A DNA stretch of 64,000 bases from Ahaetulla prasina (GCF_028640845.1 NC_080540.1:162323438-162387437), one strand, 5' to 3'. Positions 32,180 through 43,545 are shown, numbered from the stretch's first letter. The notes: generated by a model not told the origin, from the letters alone. A program made the numbers and translations.

Positions 32180-32466
32180 CAGGGGTGCTATTCAGCAGGT
32201 TCTGACAGGTTCTGGAGAACCGGTAGCAGAAATTTTGGGTAGTTTGGAGAACTGGCAAATACCACCTCTGGCTGGCCCCAGATGTGGGGTGGGAATGGAG
32301 ATTTTGCAGTATCCTTCCCCCAAGAGTAGGGCGGAAATGGGGATTTTGCAGAATTTTTCTCCTGGAGTGGTGTGGGAATGGAGATTTTGCAGTATCCTTC
32401 CCCTGCCAGGCCCACCAAGCCACAGTCACAGAACCAGTAGTAAAAAAAAATTGAATTCCACCACTG
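32180..32466. mobile_element. Non-autonomous hAT element (CAGNGGTG family)
   Basis: CAGGGGTGCTATTCAGC...GAATTCCACCACTG. Flanking octamers GTAATGGG and GTTGTGGG match at six of eight positions. The interior repeats GGGATTTTGCAG(T/A)A three times. Confidence 0.8.
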
Positions 32467-32474
32467 GTTGTGGG

Positions 32475-33143
32475 GTTTTTTTCCCATCAATCCTTCAGAA
32501 ATCAGAAGATGCACTGAAGAATTTCCCCTAAATATTATTATCATTCTGGGGGACAGCATCCGTCATTTTCTATCACTAAAATGTTCCACGTTGCCCTTAG
32601 AACTGAGGTTTTGTGAAGGATATAATTTGAGGGACTGCCACTGGTGGTGGGAGCAAAAGAGGAGGTAGAAATGAAGAAAAAAAGAAGTGAACTTTATATT
32701 ATAGCATCTGATCCACAGACCAGAAGCTAGTTTGAACATGGTTTTTTTCCCCCTTTCTGAACAATTCTGTGAACTTTTCCCCCTACCTTTCTTATTTTGA
32801 TTGTAGACAAAAAATTTCAAGATTCTGGAACTTAAAACATATGCAGCTCTTTCCCATGGCTCACCTTTCTCCTTGCCTTTCTGCCTAGGGAAGAAAGAAG
32901 TATTAATATAATACTAAATATTTCTATTACTGTTCTTTGAAAAGCAGTCCAGCCATGTTGTCTACAATAGAGATGGATAGGGTACACTTAGCAATCGGAT
33001 CTTTTCCCAGAGCAAGGAAAAGGAGCATGCCCAGCCAAAGTGACACTCCATGTTTCATGATGCCATAGCAGCACCTATGATATGACTGATGCAATTGTAT
33101 AATTGCATGATGATGTCACTGTATGAAATTATTTGCTTTCCCC
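32475..33143. other. No recognised feature
   Basis: No family or frame assigned. Confidence 0.35.
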
Positions 33144-33151
33144 TGCAGATG

Positions 33152-33425
33152 CAGAGGTGGGTTTCAGCAGGTTCTGACCAGTTCTGGAAAACCGGTAGCG
33201 GAAATTTTGAGTAGTTCAGAGAACTGGTAATAAAAATTCTGACTGGCCCCACTCCCATCTATTCTCTGCCTCCCAAGTCCCAGCTGATCGGGATGAAATG
33301 GGGATTTTGCAATATCCTTCCCCTGGAGCGAGGAGGGAATGGAGATTTTACAGTAACCTTCCCCTGTCATGCCCACCAAGCCATGCCCACAGAACTGGTA
33401 GTAAAAAATTTGAATCCCACCACTG
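33152..33425. mobile_element. Non-autonomous hAT element (CAGNGGTG family)
   Basis: CAGAGGTGGGTTTCAGCAGG...GAATCCCACCACTG flanked by CTGCAGATG on both sides (8-9 bp, boundary ambiguous by one base). Confidence 0.85.
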
Positions 33426-33599
33426 CTGCAGATGCCTAAGTTTCCACAGTTCTGACAGACTGTCCTTAACTCTGAACTGGAAGAGGTAATGAGGCTTTCA
33501 ACATTTACTGTTCTCAGTGAGATTAGCAAAACAAATCAGGGGGTGGGAAGTTTAATTAAACGTGTGTTAGCTATAATTCTCCTTTATCTTTCCTGAAGT

Positions 33600-34140
33600 C
33601 CCTACTTGATCAGATGGAGCAGTTTAAATGTCTTGCTTTCAGCTGCAGTTCCTAGCACCCTTCTGAGAGCCTGTTTTGACCTGGCTCCCAAACATGACAA
33701 ACCCTCTGTAGTTAAACCAATGATTCCTTTATTAGGAGCACTAGCAGCCCCAGCAAAAAGTCTCTCTCATAGCAGGCTAACATGTCTGTCCAGCAGGGAG
33801 ATGAATAGTTGTCTGCCACACCTATTCATCTCCGCCCCCTGCCTTTTATTCCCAGAGCTAGGGTGGGGCTTTGCTAGCAGTGGTGACTCTTCTGACCCAA
33901 GGATCAGCCCATAGGTTTCCACTGCTCTCCTCTGCCGTCGGTGCATGCACGCGTCAGCCACTAGATCCAGCTGTCCTCTTCTTCCTCATCAACAACCTCC
34001 AGACATGGGGGACTGTTAATCCTCCATCTGAGGGCTGATGGACAGCCCAGGCTCTGCCTCTGTCTCTATCTCTGACAGCTCCATTCCCTCTTCCCCCTTG
34101 GAGCTCTCAGATTGCCTTCATACTGGCCCTGAGGGCTACC
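33600..34140 (-). mobile_element. Probable solo LTR with U3 acidic/basic frame
   Basis: On the minus strand there is an acidic EEGMELSEIETEAEP stretch (about 34085-34040), then MHRRQRRAVE (33955-33925 region), a TATA-like GGGAATAAAAGGC (about 33847-33860) and AATAAA (about 33729-33734). That is the U3-TATA-poly(A) order of an LTR and the same acidic-then-RRxRR coding layout as the other LTRs here. The frame has stops between the acidic and basic parts. Ends and target duplication were not resolved. Confidence 0.5.
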
Positions 34141-34177
34141 ATATCTTTTCTTTTGCATAAGAACAAGTGGTCCAAAC

Positions 34178-34412
34178 CAGAGGTGGGTTTCAGCAGGTTC
34201 TGACCAGTTCTGGAGAACCGGTAGTAAAAATTCTGACTGGCCCCGCGCCCACCTATTCTCTGCCTCCTGAGTCCCAGCTGATCGGGAGGAAATGGGGATT
34301 TTGCAGTAACCTTCCCCTGCCATGCCCACCAAGCCACGCCCACCAAGCCATGCCACGCTCACCCAGCCACACACACAGAACCGGTAGTAAAAAATTTTGA
34401 AACCCACCACTG
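34178..34412. mobile_element. Non-autonomous hAT element (CAGNGGTG family)
   Basis: CAGAGGTGGGTTTCAGC...GAAACCCACCACTG. Octamers GTCCAAAC (34170-34177) and GTCCAAGC (34413-34420) differ at one base. Confidence 0.9.
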
Positions 34413-34420
34413 GTCCAAGC

Positions 34421-34885
34421 ATGTTTTTCTCCCTTAAATCCCATTAAGTATATAGATTTCAGGGGGGTACGTGAAAGCCAAACGGTGAGCAGAAAGCTTA
34501 AAAAATGTGTTTCAGATAGAAAACATCTGCTCATGAGCAACTCCAAAAAGAGCTGGGAACATGAAATGCTAATATAAATTCACCTTCCTGAATGGCCTTC
34601 AATCAAGTTAAAAACCTTCAAGAAGCTTATTTAAAATGAGAAGGGGGAATTGCTTTTCACACATACTAGTAATGCCACAAAAGGGGAAAGACAAGCTCAA
34701 AGGCTTCTTGAGCAACCCGTATAACACGAGTCCAACTCTGCTTTGCTTCCATAGGGTCCAAAGAGAAACCCAAAGCAGAGACAATAACCAATAAAGCTAG
34801 TCTTCAACTTACAACTCTTCATTTAGAAACCATTCAATGTTACTCGAGGAAGAAGGAAAAAACCCCAGTCCAGTTGCCTTTTGAA
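34421..34885. other. No recognised feature
   Basis: No assignable repeat or frame. Confidence 0.35.
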
Positions 34886-35815
34886 AAAACATCTTTGAGA
34901 CAACTGTGACCTGGATGTCTAAGAATCCTGCTTTATAAAATCCTAGTAAGACCACACCTGGAATACTGTAAGCAATTTTGGTCACCATACTACAAAGACG
35001 CAGTGGTGAAATCCAAATTTTTTTACTACCGGTTCTGGGGGTGGCTTGGTGGGTGTGGTGCAGCTTGGTGGGTGTGGCAGGGGAAGGATACTGCAAAATC
35101 CCCATTCCCTCCCCACTCCTGGAGGAAGGATACTGCAAAATCTCCATTCCCACCAGTTCTCCAAACTACTCAAAATTTCCACTACCAGTTCTCCGAACTG
35201 CTCTTAATTTCCACTACCAGTTCTCCAAACTACTCAAAATTTCCACTACCGGTTCTCCGAACTGCTCATAATTTCCACTACCAGTTCTCCGAACTGCTCA
35301 AAATTTCCACTACCGGTTCTCCAGAACCTGTCAGAACCTGCTGGATTTCACCCCTGCAAAGATGATGTTGAGACTTTGGGAAAAATTGAGAGAAGAGCAA
35401 CTAAGATGATCAAAGGCCTAGAGACTAAAACATATGAAGAATGGTTGCAGGAGTTGAGTCTGGCTAGTCTAAAGAAAAGAAGAATTAGGGATGACATGTT
35501 AGCAGTATTCCAGTATTTGAGGGGCTGCCACAAAGAATTATTCTCCAAAGCACTTGAGGGCAGGACAAGAAACAATGGTTGGAAACTGATCAAAGACAGA
35601 AGCAACCTGGAATTAAGGAGAAGCTTCCTAACAGTGAGGAAAACTAACCAATGGAACAGCTTGCCTTCAGATGTTTTGGGTGCTCCAGCACTGGAGGTTT
35701 TTAAGAAGAGACTGGAAAGTCATTTGTCTGGAATGGTATAGGTTCTCCTGCTTGAGCAGGGGCTGGAGTAGAAGACCTCCAAGGTCCCTTCCAGCTTATT
35801 CTATTCTGAATCTCC
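34886..35815 (+). mobile_element. CR1 LINE 3' end, interrupted by a MITE
   Basis: Left part (to 35000) has CCTAGTAAGACCACACCTGGA and TTTTGGTCACCATACTACAAAG. After the MITE, a plus frame (35376-35741) reads RRATKMIKGLETKTYEEWLQ, LRGCHKELFSKALEGRTRNN, RSNLELRRSFLTVRKTNQWN and FKKRLESHLSGMV then stop, the CR1 RT C-terminus. This is the best preserved copy of this 3' end in the window (120 codons without a stop). The tail is AGAAGACCTCCAAGGTCCC. Confidence 0.85.
35001..35356. mobile_element. Non-autonomous hAT element with internal 32-bp array
   Basis: CAGTGGTGAAATCC...GGATTTCACCCCTG. Octamers CAAAGACG / CAAAGATG (34993-35000, 35357-35364). Near the right end a 32-bp unit (ACCAGTTCTCCAAACTACTC...) repeats about six times from 35152, each unit resembling the element's own subterminal sequence. 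Confidence 0.9.
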
Positions 35816-35829
35816 ATAGATGTTCAGTG

Positions 35830-36178
35830 TTACAGTAGCACACTACAAGTGTTTCTTGCACTTATGACAACTGCAGCATCCTCATGGTCACATGATCAAA
35901 ATTTGGGTGTTTGACAGCCGGCATTTATTTGCAGTGGTTACACATCCCAGGGTTACATAATCACCCCTGTGACCTCCCTAGCCGACTTCCAACAAGCAAA
36001 GTCAATAGGGGTCAAAATGGGTTTGCTTAACAACCTCGTGATTCACTTAAAAACTGCAATGATTCGCTTAACAATCATGCCAAAGAGGTCATAAATCAGG
36101 GGCCACTCACTTAACAACCACCTTGCATAGCAATGAAAATTCTGGTCCCAATTGTGGTTGAAAGTCAAGGATGCATTT
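35830..36178. mobile_element. DNA transposon remnant of the 3629-4505 family
   Basis: Shares CACTTATGACAACTGCAGCATC, AGCAAAGTCAATAGGGG, AACTGCAATGATTCGCTTAACAA and CACTTAACAACC with the older element at 3629-4505. Ends too decayed to define. Confidence 0.5.
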
Positions 36179-36658
36179 CCAGAGTTGGCTTCCATCTATT
36201 TATATGTTTTGCAGCAAACCAGGAAACAGTAAAATACATAATGTTAATGTATACAACTGTTTTTTAAAACTGATTCCCTGTTCCAATTCTTCATGCCTTT
36301 CGTTTCCTTCCCTGATACTACTTCTTTCATGCATTCATTGGTTACTCTTTCTTCTTCCTTCTCTTAACAAATCTGACTACTGAAAATTCTGGCAGAAGCT
36401 CTTAAAGATGCCTTTTCGAGCAAATCATAAAAATTTGTCGCTACTGCTGTGCTTATCGGGCATGGCATTTGTGACCTAAAATCTGAAGCAGAGAAAAATC
36501 ACAGAAGGAGGGGAAAGAAAGGGAGGAAAGGGCAAATCAAGGAGCAATAGGCAATTATTGTTTACGGTTTACGGTTTGTTTACGGTTTAATTGCAAAAGA
36601 ACATGGAGGCTGAACAAAACACTTCACGGCAAAGGTGGATTTGGAAGAAGAGATTGCG
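36179..36658. other. No recognised feature
   Basis: Contains a short TTTACGG repeat (36560-36590). It is not telomeric sequence. Confidence 0.35.
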
Positions 36659-36674
36659 TTAAGAATGGTAATAA

Positions 36675-37039
36675 GGTAAAGATAAAGGTTTCCTTCGCAC
36701 ATCTGTGCTAGTCGTTCCTGACTCTAGGAGGCGGTGCTCATCTCCGTTTCAAAGCCAAAGAGCCAGCGCTGTCCGAAGACGTCTCCATGGTCATGTGGCC
36801 GGCATGACTAAACACACACAAAGGCGCACAGAATGCTGTTACCTTCCCACCAAAGGTGGTCCCTATTTTTGCATTTTTTACGTGCTTTCGAATTGCTAGG
36901 TTGGCAGAAGCTGGAACAAGTAATGGCAGCTCACAGTGCTTTACACAGTGAGTTACACAGCGCTAGGGATTTGAGCTGCTGAACTGCCGACTTTTCGATC
37001 GACAAACTCAGCATCTTAGCCACTGACCCACCATGCCCC
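36675..37039 (-). mobile_element. Sauria SINE, full length
   Basis: Reverse-oriented, from the Bov-B-type tail (CCTTTATCTTTACC on the element strand) to the tRNA-like head. The perfect 16-base target duplication TTAAGAATGGTAATAA is at 36659-36674 and 37040-37055, showing LINE-mediated insertion. Substitutions mark it as older than the copy at 39302. Confidence 0.93.
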
Positions 37040-37055
37040 TTAAGAATGGTAATAA

Positions 37056-37430
37056 CATTGCTAAAATTAAATGTTAACCTTGTTAGTAACTTTCAAGTAG
37101 GTTGTCATTGTCGCTGGAGCTGTTTCCATTAGATCCATCACCACTTTGTAAAATGGTATATGTTTTTGGTCCTTCCCGTGAAGAGAAAAAAAATCAAATC
37201 ACCAGTTTTCAGGCTCCTTCCTCAGCCCTATTTATAGATACCTCAAATTCTGCTTCATCTTGAGACCTGTTGTTTCTTGTTCTTTTGAAATACAGCTGAG
37301 AATTGTGATGAAATGTACTCAGGAGTCGCAGGAGGGAGGGACTCTTTCTAAGAGACAGGTTTCTGGTGGGCAGAAAGAAGCCAAGGACAGACCCTCCTTA
37401 GCAATTCACAGAATATAAAAAAGGAAGTTG
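37056..37430. other. No recognised feature
   Basis: Nothing assignable. Confidence 0.35.
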
Positions 37431-37432
37431 GG

Positions 37433-37753
37433 TCAACTCTAGGGCATGGTGTCAGTCAGGTCCAACTCTAGGATATGGTGTTTCTTGGTTGAGGAAGCCA
37501 GCATTGTCCAAAAACAATTTTCATGGTCATGTGACCAACGTGGCTATATGCCAAAGACACACGGAATGCTGTTACTTTCCCACTGAAGTGGTACCTATTA
37601 ATCTACTTGCATTTGCATGCTTTTGAACTGCTAGGAACTAGGTCAAGTAACGGGAACTCATCCTGCTGTGCGGAGCTCAGGTCTTGAACCCTGGCTATCA
37701 GCCCTCCAGCTGACAAGCTCAGTTTCTTTAACCACTGAGTCATTATGTCCCCT
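37433..37753 (-). mobile_element. Sauria SINE, diverged
   Basis: Reverse copy. GTCATGTGACCAACGTGGC, TTCCCACTGAAGTGGTACC and CAAGCTCAGTTTCTTTAACC correspond to body and head. The first ~50 bases contain a local duplication of CAACTCTAGG. No target duplication found. Confidence 0.8.
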
Positions 37754-37766
37754 TACAGAGTATACC

Positions 37767-37826
37767 CAGTGGTGGGATTCAGCCGGTTCAGACAGGTTCA
37801 AGCGAACCGGTTGTTAAATTGCTGGC
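37767..37826. mobile_element. hAT MITE left fragment, cut by LTR
   Basis: CAGTGGTGGGATTCAGCCGG through GCGAACCGGTTGTTAAATT, then the LTR begins. The right half is not present on the other side of the LTR. Confidence 0.7.
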
Positions 37827-38449
37827 TGTTGTGGTCTGCCAAATTCTAGCAAGATTCTGTTTACAGACAAGCTGCTGTGCCTCGTCCCTCCTCTCCTCAG
37901 CCGGGCCCCTCCCGTCTCCTCCCAGGCCTGCTATCAGACTCGGAATCTGATAATGAAGATGAATGGCCTGTCATGCCTCCAGCCCCTGGCCCTGGCCCCA
38001 TGCCTGGACAGGATGTCAGGAATGAACAAACAAACCTCACTCGTACAGCGTGTGTTCCTTTGGCTCAACTATCAGAGGAAATCAGCCACGGAGTGGAATT
38101 ACTCGGGCCTACTCCGTCTGACCCCTCCCAAACAGCAGAAGACAATTCAAAGTGGGAGGATCCTCGCTTCTGGAGATCTGAGAGGTGACGCCAGCAGAAG
38201 GAACGGAGGGGCAGGCCTGGATAAATGCTGAGTCATGGAGCCACACCCCACAGCCTATATAAAGGACCTGCTTGTGGCATTCCAACTTTGAGGCTAGCAA
38301 AGTCTCATCTAGTTTGCTGAAGTCACAACTTGGACTCCTGCCTGCCCTGAGAAACCTGGAAGGAATTTGGCAAAGCTACAGAGGCTTTGTTGCCACGCTT
38401 GACACGGACTTCCTAGACCCGGTCATCGGAGGGGGTGGGGGACACGACA
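37827..38449 (+). mobile_element. Solo LTR with U3 reading frame
   Basis: Starts TGTTGTGGTCTGCC and ends near GGGGGACACGACA. TATA-like CTATATAAAGGA at about 38255-38266, AATAAA at 38454. Sister of the minus-strand LTR at 48253-48787, sharing GGAGCCACACCCCA and the TATA context. A frame (37877-38188) has LLSDSESDNEDEWP, a Pro-rich centre and DPRFWRSER, where a TGA replaces an Arg codon of the sister copy. The tandem duplication (38343-43224) starts inside this LTR. Confidence 0.72.
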
Positions 38450-38639
38450 CAAGCAATAAAGAAACAATTCAGATGTAATTCCATAGGTCATTCTTGGTTC
38501 TTTGAACTTGGCAAGAATGCTGTGTTTCAATATCAACTTATTTTAAAATAATTGGAGAGCTTCAATTGGTTCTGCACGCATTGCCCAATCATTGTGGAGC
38601 TTATGGAATTGAAATGTATCACTATGTTACATCAGACCA

Positions 38640-38740
38640 TTATCAGTCTGCTCCCAGGCTCAATTTAAAATGATAAAGCCACCCAGAATCGCTTGGTAGA
38701 AAGAAGGGCGCCATACAAATTCAATTAATAAATAAATAAG
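38640..38740 (+). mobile_element. CR1-type LINE extreme 3' end
   Basis: GATAAAGCCACCCAGAATCG, AAGGGCGCCATACAAATTC and AATTAATAAATAAATAAG, the conserved CR1-like terminal hairpin and short tandem tail. Repeated in copy 2 at about 41076-41176. Confidence 0.65.
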
Positions 38741-39289
38741 TTCAGTGAGCTTTTTCAAAACTTCAGTGATCTTGGAGAATCAGTTGCTTCCAGATATTGA
38801 TCAGTCGGTCTCCCAGAATCCTTCCCTATCAAGCATATTGCCTATGCTACTAGGAGTTGTAGTGCAGAAATATACAAAGGGCTACAGGCATTCCATTTCC
38901 TCCTAAAATATTTTAAAGAAAACACTAACATTGAAACCTGTCCAGATTTGCATTTGTGAACTGGACAAAACTGTCCAAATCAGCATTTATGTGTGTACCT
39001 ATGGCACTGCCATCAAGAAGTATGAGTTTTCTGGCTAGTATAGATGAATCCTTCTCCATGGTTATGATTGCATAATTTCCTGGAACTCTCCTATTTTGTT
39101 TTCTGTTCCTTTGTTTGTTTGCTTGTTTGGTGTCTTTTCAGCCTTGGTAACTGCCTGAGCAATAGCACTTTTCTTGGCAACATTTTTAGCAACATTTGTC
39201 CAGATGAAATATTTGAATGCCAAATTTAACCTTTTAGCCTGAAAAATAATAAGTGTATTCCCTGCAAGTGTAATAATTTTATCCGTCTG
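38741..39289. other. No recognised feature (duplicated)
   Basis: Nothing assignable. The same sequence recurs 2436 bases downstream. Confidence 0.35.
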
Positions 39290-39301
39290 TAACATTAAAA
39301 A

Positions 39302-39660
39302 GGGACACGGTGGCTCAGGGGCTAGGACATTGAGCTTGTCGATCAAAAGGTCGGCAGCTCAGCGGTTCGAATCCCTAGTGCTGTTGTGTAACAGGGCGAG
39401 CTCCCGTTACTTGTCCCAGCTTCTGCCAACCTAGCAGTTTCGAAAGCACGTAAAAATGCAAGTAGAAAAAGTAGGGACCACCTTTGGTGGGAAGGTAACA
39501 GCGTTCCATTTGCCTTTGGCATAGAGTCATGCCGGCCACATGACCACGGAGACGTCTTCGGACAGCGCTGGCTCTTCGGCTTTGAAACGGAGATGAGCAC
39601 CGCCCCCTAGAGTCGGCAACGGTGGCATGTATGTGCAAGGGGAACCTTTACCTTTACCTT
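39302..39660 (+). mobile_element. Sauria SINE, full length, young
   Basis: From GGGACACGGTGGCTCAG (tRNA-like head) through GTCATGCCGGCCACATGACC to the tail AACCTTTACCTTTACCTT. 12-base target duplication TAACATTAAAAA at 39290-39301 and 39661-39672. Transcribed by Pol III and moved by a Bov-B type LINE through the shared 3' end. This copy is close to the family consensus as I recall it. Confidence 0.95.
39311..39374 (+). promoter_or_regulatory. Pol III internal promoter (A and B boxes) of the SINE
   Basis: A box TGGCTCAGGGG at 39311-39321 and B box GGTTCGAATCC at 39364-39374, spacing typical of tRNA-derived promoters. Repeated in copy 2 (41747-41810). Confidence 0.85.
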
Positions 39661-39672
39661 TAACATTAAAAA

Positions 39673-40558
39673 TTACAATAGGTATCATCTTTTGGAAGGA
39701 TCAGAGGGATGCATCCAAAACTCAATGAGGATCATAATGAATGGAAAATGTTATTGGTATTAATATAGGGTAAATATTCAAAAATAAGAAAGCAAATGAG
39801 GTTTTGTATAATTTCAGGACTAGAACAAGATCTGAGGTGGATTTCACAAATCTAATGCCACTGAAATTACGACAGAGTTGGACAGAAACATTAGTAGGGT
39901 CTTTAAAAACCCCAAATATCATCCAGTCTTCCTGTGTGTTTTACTTGAGAATCCAACTTGGATGAAGTTCTGAATGAATTTGTCTTTGTGATGGCCCCAG
40001 TTGCTCTTTTTATTCCAAGATAAATACAGGGCGAAGTATTTTTCAATGGCTTTATTTTATCACCTTGCTTAATGATTTGTCACTTTTTTATTAGACAGTG
40101 GTATATCCAAAGGGATCCATTGCATTAATGTATACATAATGTGCCAAATAGTTCAATAGGGCCATAAAAAAGCGATTTCAAAATAAATTGACCTCTCTTA
40201 ATTACATGTAAATTAAGGCTGTGAATAATAATGTAGATCATACCCTTAAGTAGAAAAGCAAAGGATCAGGAGGAAGGCAGCTAAGTGATGCAACAGATTG
40301 GAAAGATCTCTGAGAGAGCTAATGATCCTTGAAGTCTTAATTCCTTTAATGTGGGCATACTGGTCTACTTTGCAAGGTTGGTGCAAGTATAAATATATGC
40401 AAATGCACCTTTATCCATTTTGTTTATTTCATTATTCATTAAATTCCATTTTTTCAGGGTCACCCCATCTAATCATTAAATTGTCTCAATGCAATACCCT
40501 TCAACAGCTATAGGTAGAGTATTTACAAACAATTACAGCAGTGAAGAAATGAAAGAAT
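39673..40558. other. No recognised feature (duplicated)
   Basis: AT-rich, nothing assignable. Recurs at 42109-42999. Confidence 0.35.
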
Positions 40559-40779
40559 TCCATGAAATGATTGCACTGATTATTATTATTTATTATTATT
40601 TATTTATTTGTCAACAAGTACAAGGAAACAAGTAACATATATAAATATATAAACATAGATATGGACACATGAAAAAAAATTGGCACAAAAAAAGGATATA
40701 GCCATAAACACATAGAATGATTACATATAAATGGGAACAGTAGGACAGGGATGGTAGGCATGCTGGTGCGCTTATGCAT

Positions 40780-43224
40780 GCCCTGAGAAACCTGGAAGGA
40801 ATTTGGCAAAGCTACAGAGGCTTCGTTGCCACGCTTGACACGGACTTCCTAGACCCGGTCATCGGAGGGGGTGGGGGACACGACACAAGCAATAAAGAAA
40901 CAATTCAGATGTAATTCCATAGGTCATTCTTGGTTCTTTGAACTTGGTAAGAATGCTGTGTTTCAATATCAACTTATTTTAAAATAATTGGAGAGCTTCA
41001 ATTGGTTCTGCACGCATTGCCCAATCATTGTGGAGCTTATGGAATTGAAATGTATCACTATGTTACATCAGACCATTATCAGTCTGCTCCCAGGCTCAAT
41101 TTAAAATGATAAAGCCACCCAGAATCGCTTGGTAGAAAGAAGGGCGCCATACAAATTCAATTAATAAATAAATAAGTTCAGTGAGCTTTTTCAAAACTTC
41201 AGTGATCTTGGAGAATCAGCTGCTTCCAGATATTGATCAGTCGGTCTCCCAGAATCCTTCCCTATCAAGCATATTGCCTATGCTACTAGGAGTTGTAGTG
41301 CAGAAATATACAAAGGGCTACAGGCATTCCATTTCCTCCTAAAATATTTTAAAGAAAACACTAATATTGAAACCTGTCCAGATTTGCATTTGTGAACTGG
41401 ACAAAACTGTCCAAATCAGCATTTATGTGTGTACCTATGGCACTGCCATCAAGAAGTATGAGTTTTCTGGCTAGTATAGATGAATCCTTCTCCATGGTTA
41501 TGATTGCATAATTTCCTGAAACTCTCCTATTTTGTTTTCTGTTCCTTTGTTTGTTTGCTTGTTTGGTGTCTTTTCAGCCTTGGTAACTGCCTGAGCAATA
41601 GCACTTTTCTTGGCAACATTTTTAGCAACATTTGTCCAGATGAAATATTTGAATGCCAAATTTAACCTTTTAGCCTGAAAAATAATAAGTGTATTCCCTG
41701 CAAGTGTAATAATTTTATCCGTCTGTAACATTAAAAAGGGACACGGTGGCTCAGGGGCTAGGACATTGAGCTTGTCGATCAAAAGGTCGGCAGCTCAGCG
41801 GTTCGAATCCCTAGTGCTGTTGTGTAACAGGGCGAGCTCCCGTTACTTGTCCCAGCTTCTGCCAACCTAGCAGTTTCGAAAGCACGTAAAAATGCAAGTA
41901 GAAAAAGTAGGGACCACCTTTGGTGGGAAGGTAACAGCGTTCCATTTGCCTTTGGCATAGAGTCATGCCGGCCACATGACCACGGAGACGTCTTCGGACA
42001 GCGCTGGCTCTTTGGCTTTGAAACGGAGATGAGCACCGCCCCCTAGAGTCGGCAACGGTGGCATGTATGTGCAAGGGGAACCTTTACCTTTACCTTTAAC
42101 ATTAAAAATTACAATAGGTATCATCTTTTGGAAGGATCAGAGGGATGCATCCAAAACTCAATGAGGATCATAATGAATGGAAAATGTTATTGGTATTAAT
42201 ATAGGGATGGGTAAATATTCAAAAATAAGAAAGCAAATGAGGTTTTGTATAATTTCAGGACTAGAACAAGATCTGAGGTGGATTTCACAAATCTAATGCC
42301 ACTGAAATTACGACAGAGTTGGACAGAAACATTAGTAGGGTCTTTAAAAACCCCAAATATCATCCAGTCTTCCTGTGTGTTTTACTTGAGAATCCAACTT
42401 GGATGAAGTTCTGAATGAATTTGTCTTTGTGATGGCCCCAGTTGCTCTTTTTATTCCAAGATAAATACAGGGCGAAGTATTTTTCAATGGCTTTATTTTA
42501 TCACCTTGCTTAATGATTTGTCACTTTTTTATTAGACAGTGGTATATCCAAAGGGATCCATTGCATTAATGTATACATAATGTGCCAAATAGTTCAATAG
42601 GGCCATAAAAAAGCGATTTCAAAATAAATTGACCTCTCTTAATTACATGTAAATTAAGGCTGTGAATAATAATGTAGATCATACCCTTAAGTAGAAAAGC
42701 AAAGGATCAGGAGGAAGGCAGCTAAGTGATGCAACAGATTGGAAAGATCTCTGAGAGAGCTAATGATCCTTGAAGTCTTAATTCCTTTAATGTGGGCATA
42801 CTGGTCTACTTTGCAAGGTTGGTGCAAGTATAAATATATGCAAATGCACCTTTATCCATTTTGTTTATTTCATTATTCATTAAATTCCATTTTTTCAGGG
42901 TCACCCCATCTAATCATTAAATTGTCTCAATGCAATACCCTTCAACAGCTATAGGTAGAGTATTTACAAACAATTACAGCAGTGAAGAAATGAAAGAATT
43001 CCATGAAATGATTGCACTGATTATTATTATTTATTATTATTTATTTATTTGTCAACAAGTACAAGGAAACAAGTAACATATATAAATATATAAACATAGA
43101 TATGGACACATGAAAAAAAATTGGCACAAAAAAAGGATATAGCCATAAACACATAGAATGATTACATATAAATGGGAACAGTAGGACAGGGATGGTAGGC
43201 ATGCTGGTGCGCTTATGCATGCCC
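40780..43224. repeat. Tandem duplication, copy 2
   Basis: Begins TGCCCTGAGAAACC in the middle of LTR sequence and ends at TGCCC, where it continues into the rest of the minus-strand LINE. Differences from copy 1 are a handful of substitutions plus a short insertion near 42207 (GGGATGGGTAAAT versus GGGTAAAT). Confidence 0.95.
41738..42096 (+). mobile_element. Sauria SINE, copy within the tandem duplication
   Basis: The 39302-39660 insertion duplicated, including its 12-base target duplications (41726-41737, 42097-42108). Not an independent insertion. Confidence 0.95.
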
Positions 43225-43545
43225 CCTTGGGGATCTCTTAAGAAATAAGAAAGGTCCACGGGAGACAGTTTAAGGTAAAAGGTATGGGGATACCTTTTAC
43301 CTTAAACTTAGAGAGTTTAAAGGGATTAGAGAGTCTAACAGGATCAGATAGAGTGTTCCAGACATTTACTACTCTATTGCAGAAGTCATATTTCCTACAA
43401 TTAAGATTAGAGCGAATTACATTGTGTTTAAATCTATTAATAACCCTTGTATTTTTATGGTTGAAATTAAAGTATTCATTTACAGGTAGAATGTTTTGAT
43501 AAATAATCTTATGAACTTAGCATAGGTCGGAACATTGATGAGGTA
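43021..43545 (-). mobile_element. LINE 3' end (L2/CR1 group), minus strand
   Basis: The minus strand matches the plus-strand element at 5195-5645: TAGGAAATATGACTTCTGCA, AATGTCTGGAACACTCTATC, and a tail through CAGCATGCCTACCATCCCTG to an AATAAATAAATAAT-rich end. Copy 1 of the tandem duplication holds only its terminal ~200 bases (40576-40779). A local palindrome at 43268-43307 interrupts the coding similarity. Confidence 0.7.
43268..43307. repeat. Perfect 18-bp inverted repeat, GGGG loop
   Basis: GTTTAAGGTAAAAGGTAT (43268-43285), GGGG, then its exact reverse complement (43290-43307), inside a LINE relic that has no such palindrome at the matching position of the 5195 copy. Confidence 0.95.

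Larger units (their letters stand above)
38343..40779. repeat. Tandem duplication, copy 1
   Basis: A 2436-base unit repeated immediately downstream (40780-43224) in the same orientation, near identical. Copy 1 starts inside the 37827 LTR. The internal junction is at TGCCC (40779-40783). It contains a CR1 tail (38640-38740), a Sauria SINE (39302-39660) and the 3' end of a minus-strand LINE (from about 40576). Confidence 0.95.

Noticed and set aside
36560..36595. Telomere-like TTTACGG repeats
   Set aside because: The unit is not TTAGGG and there are only about three copies.
39302..39374. tRNA gene
   Set aside because: A and B boxes are present but it is the head of a Sauria SINE, with no complete cloverleaf.
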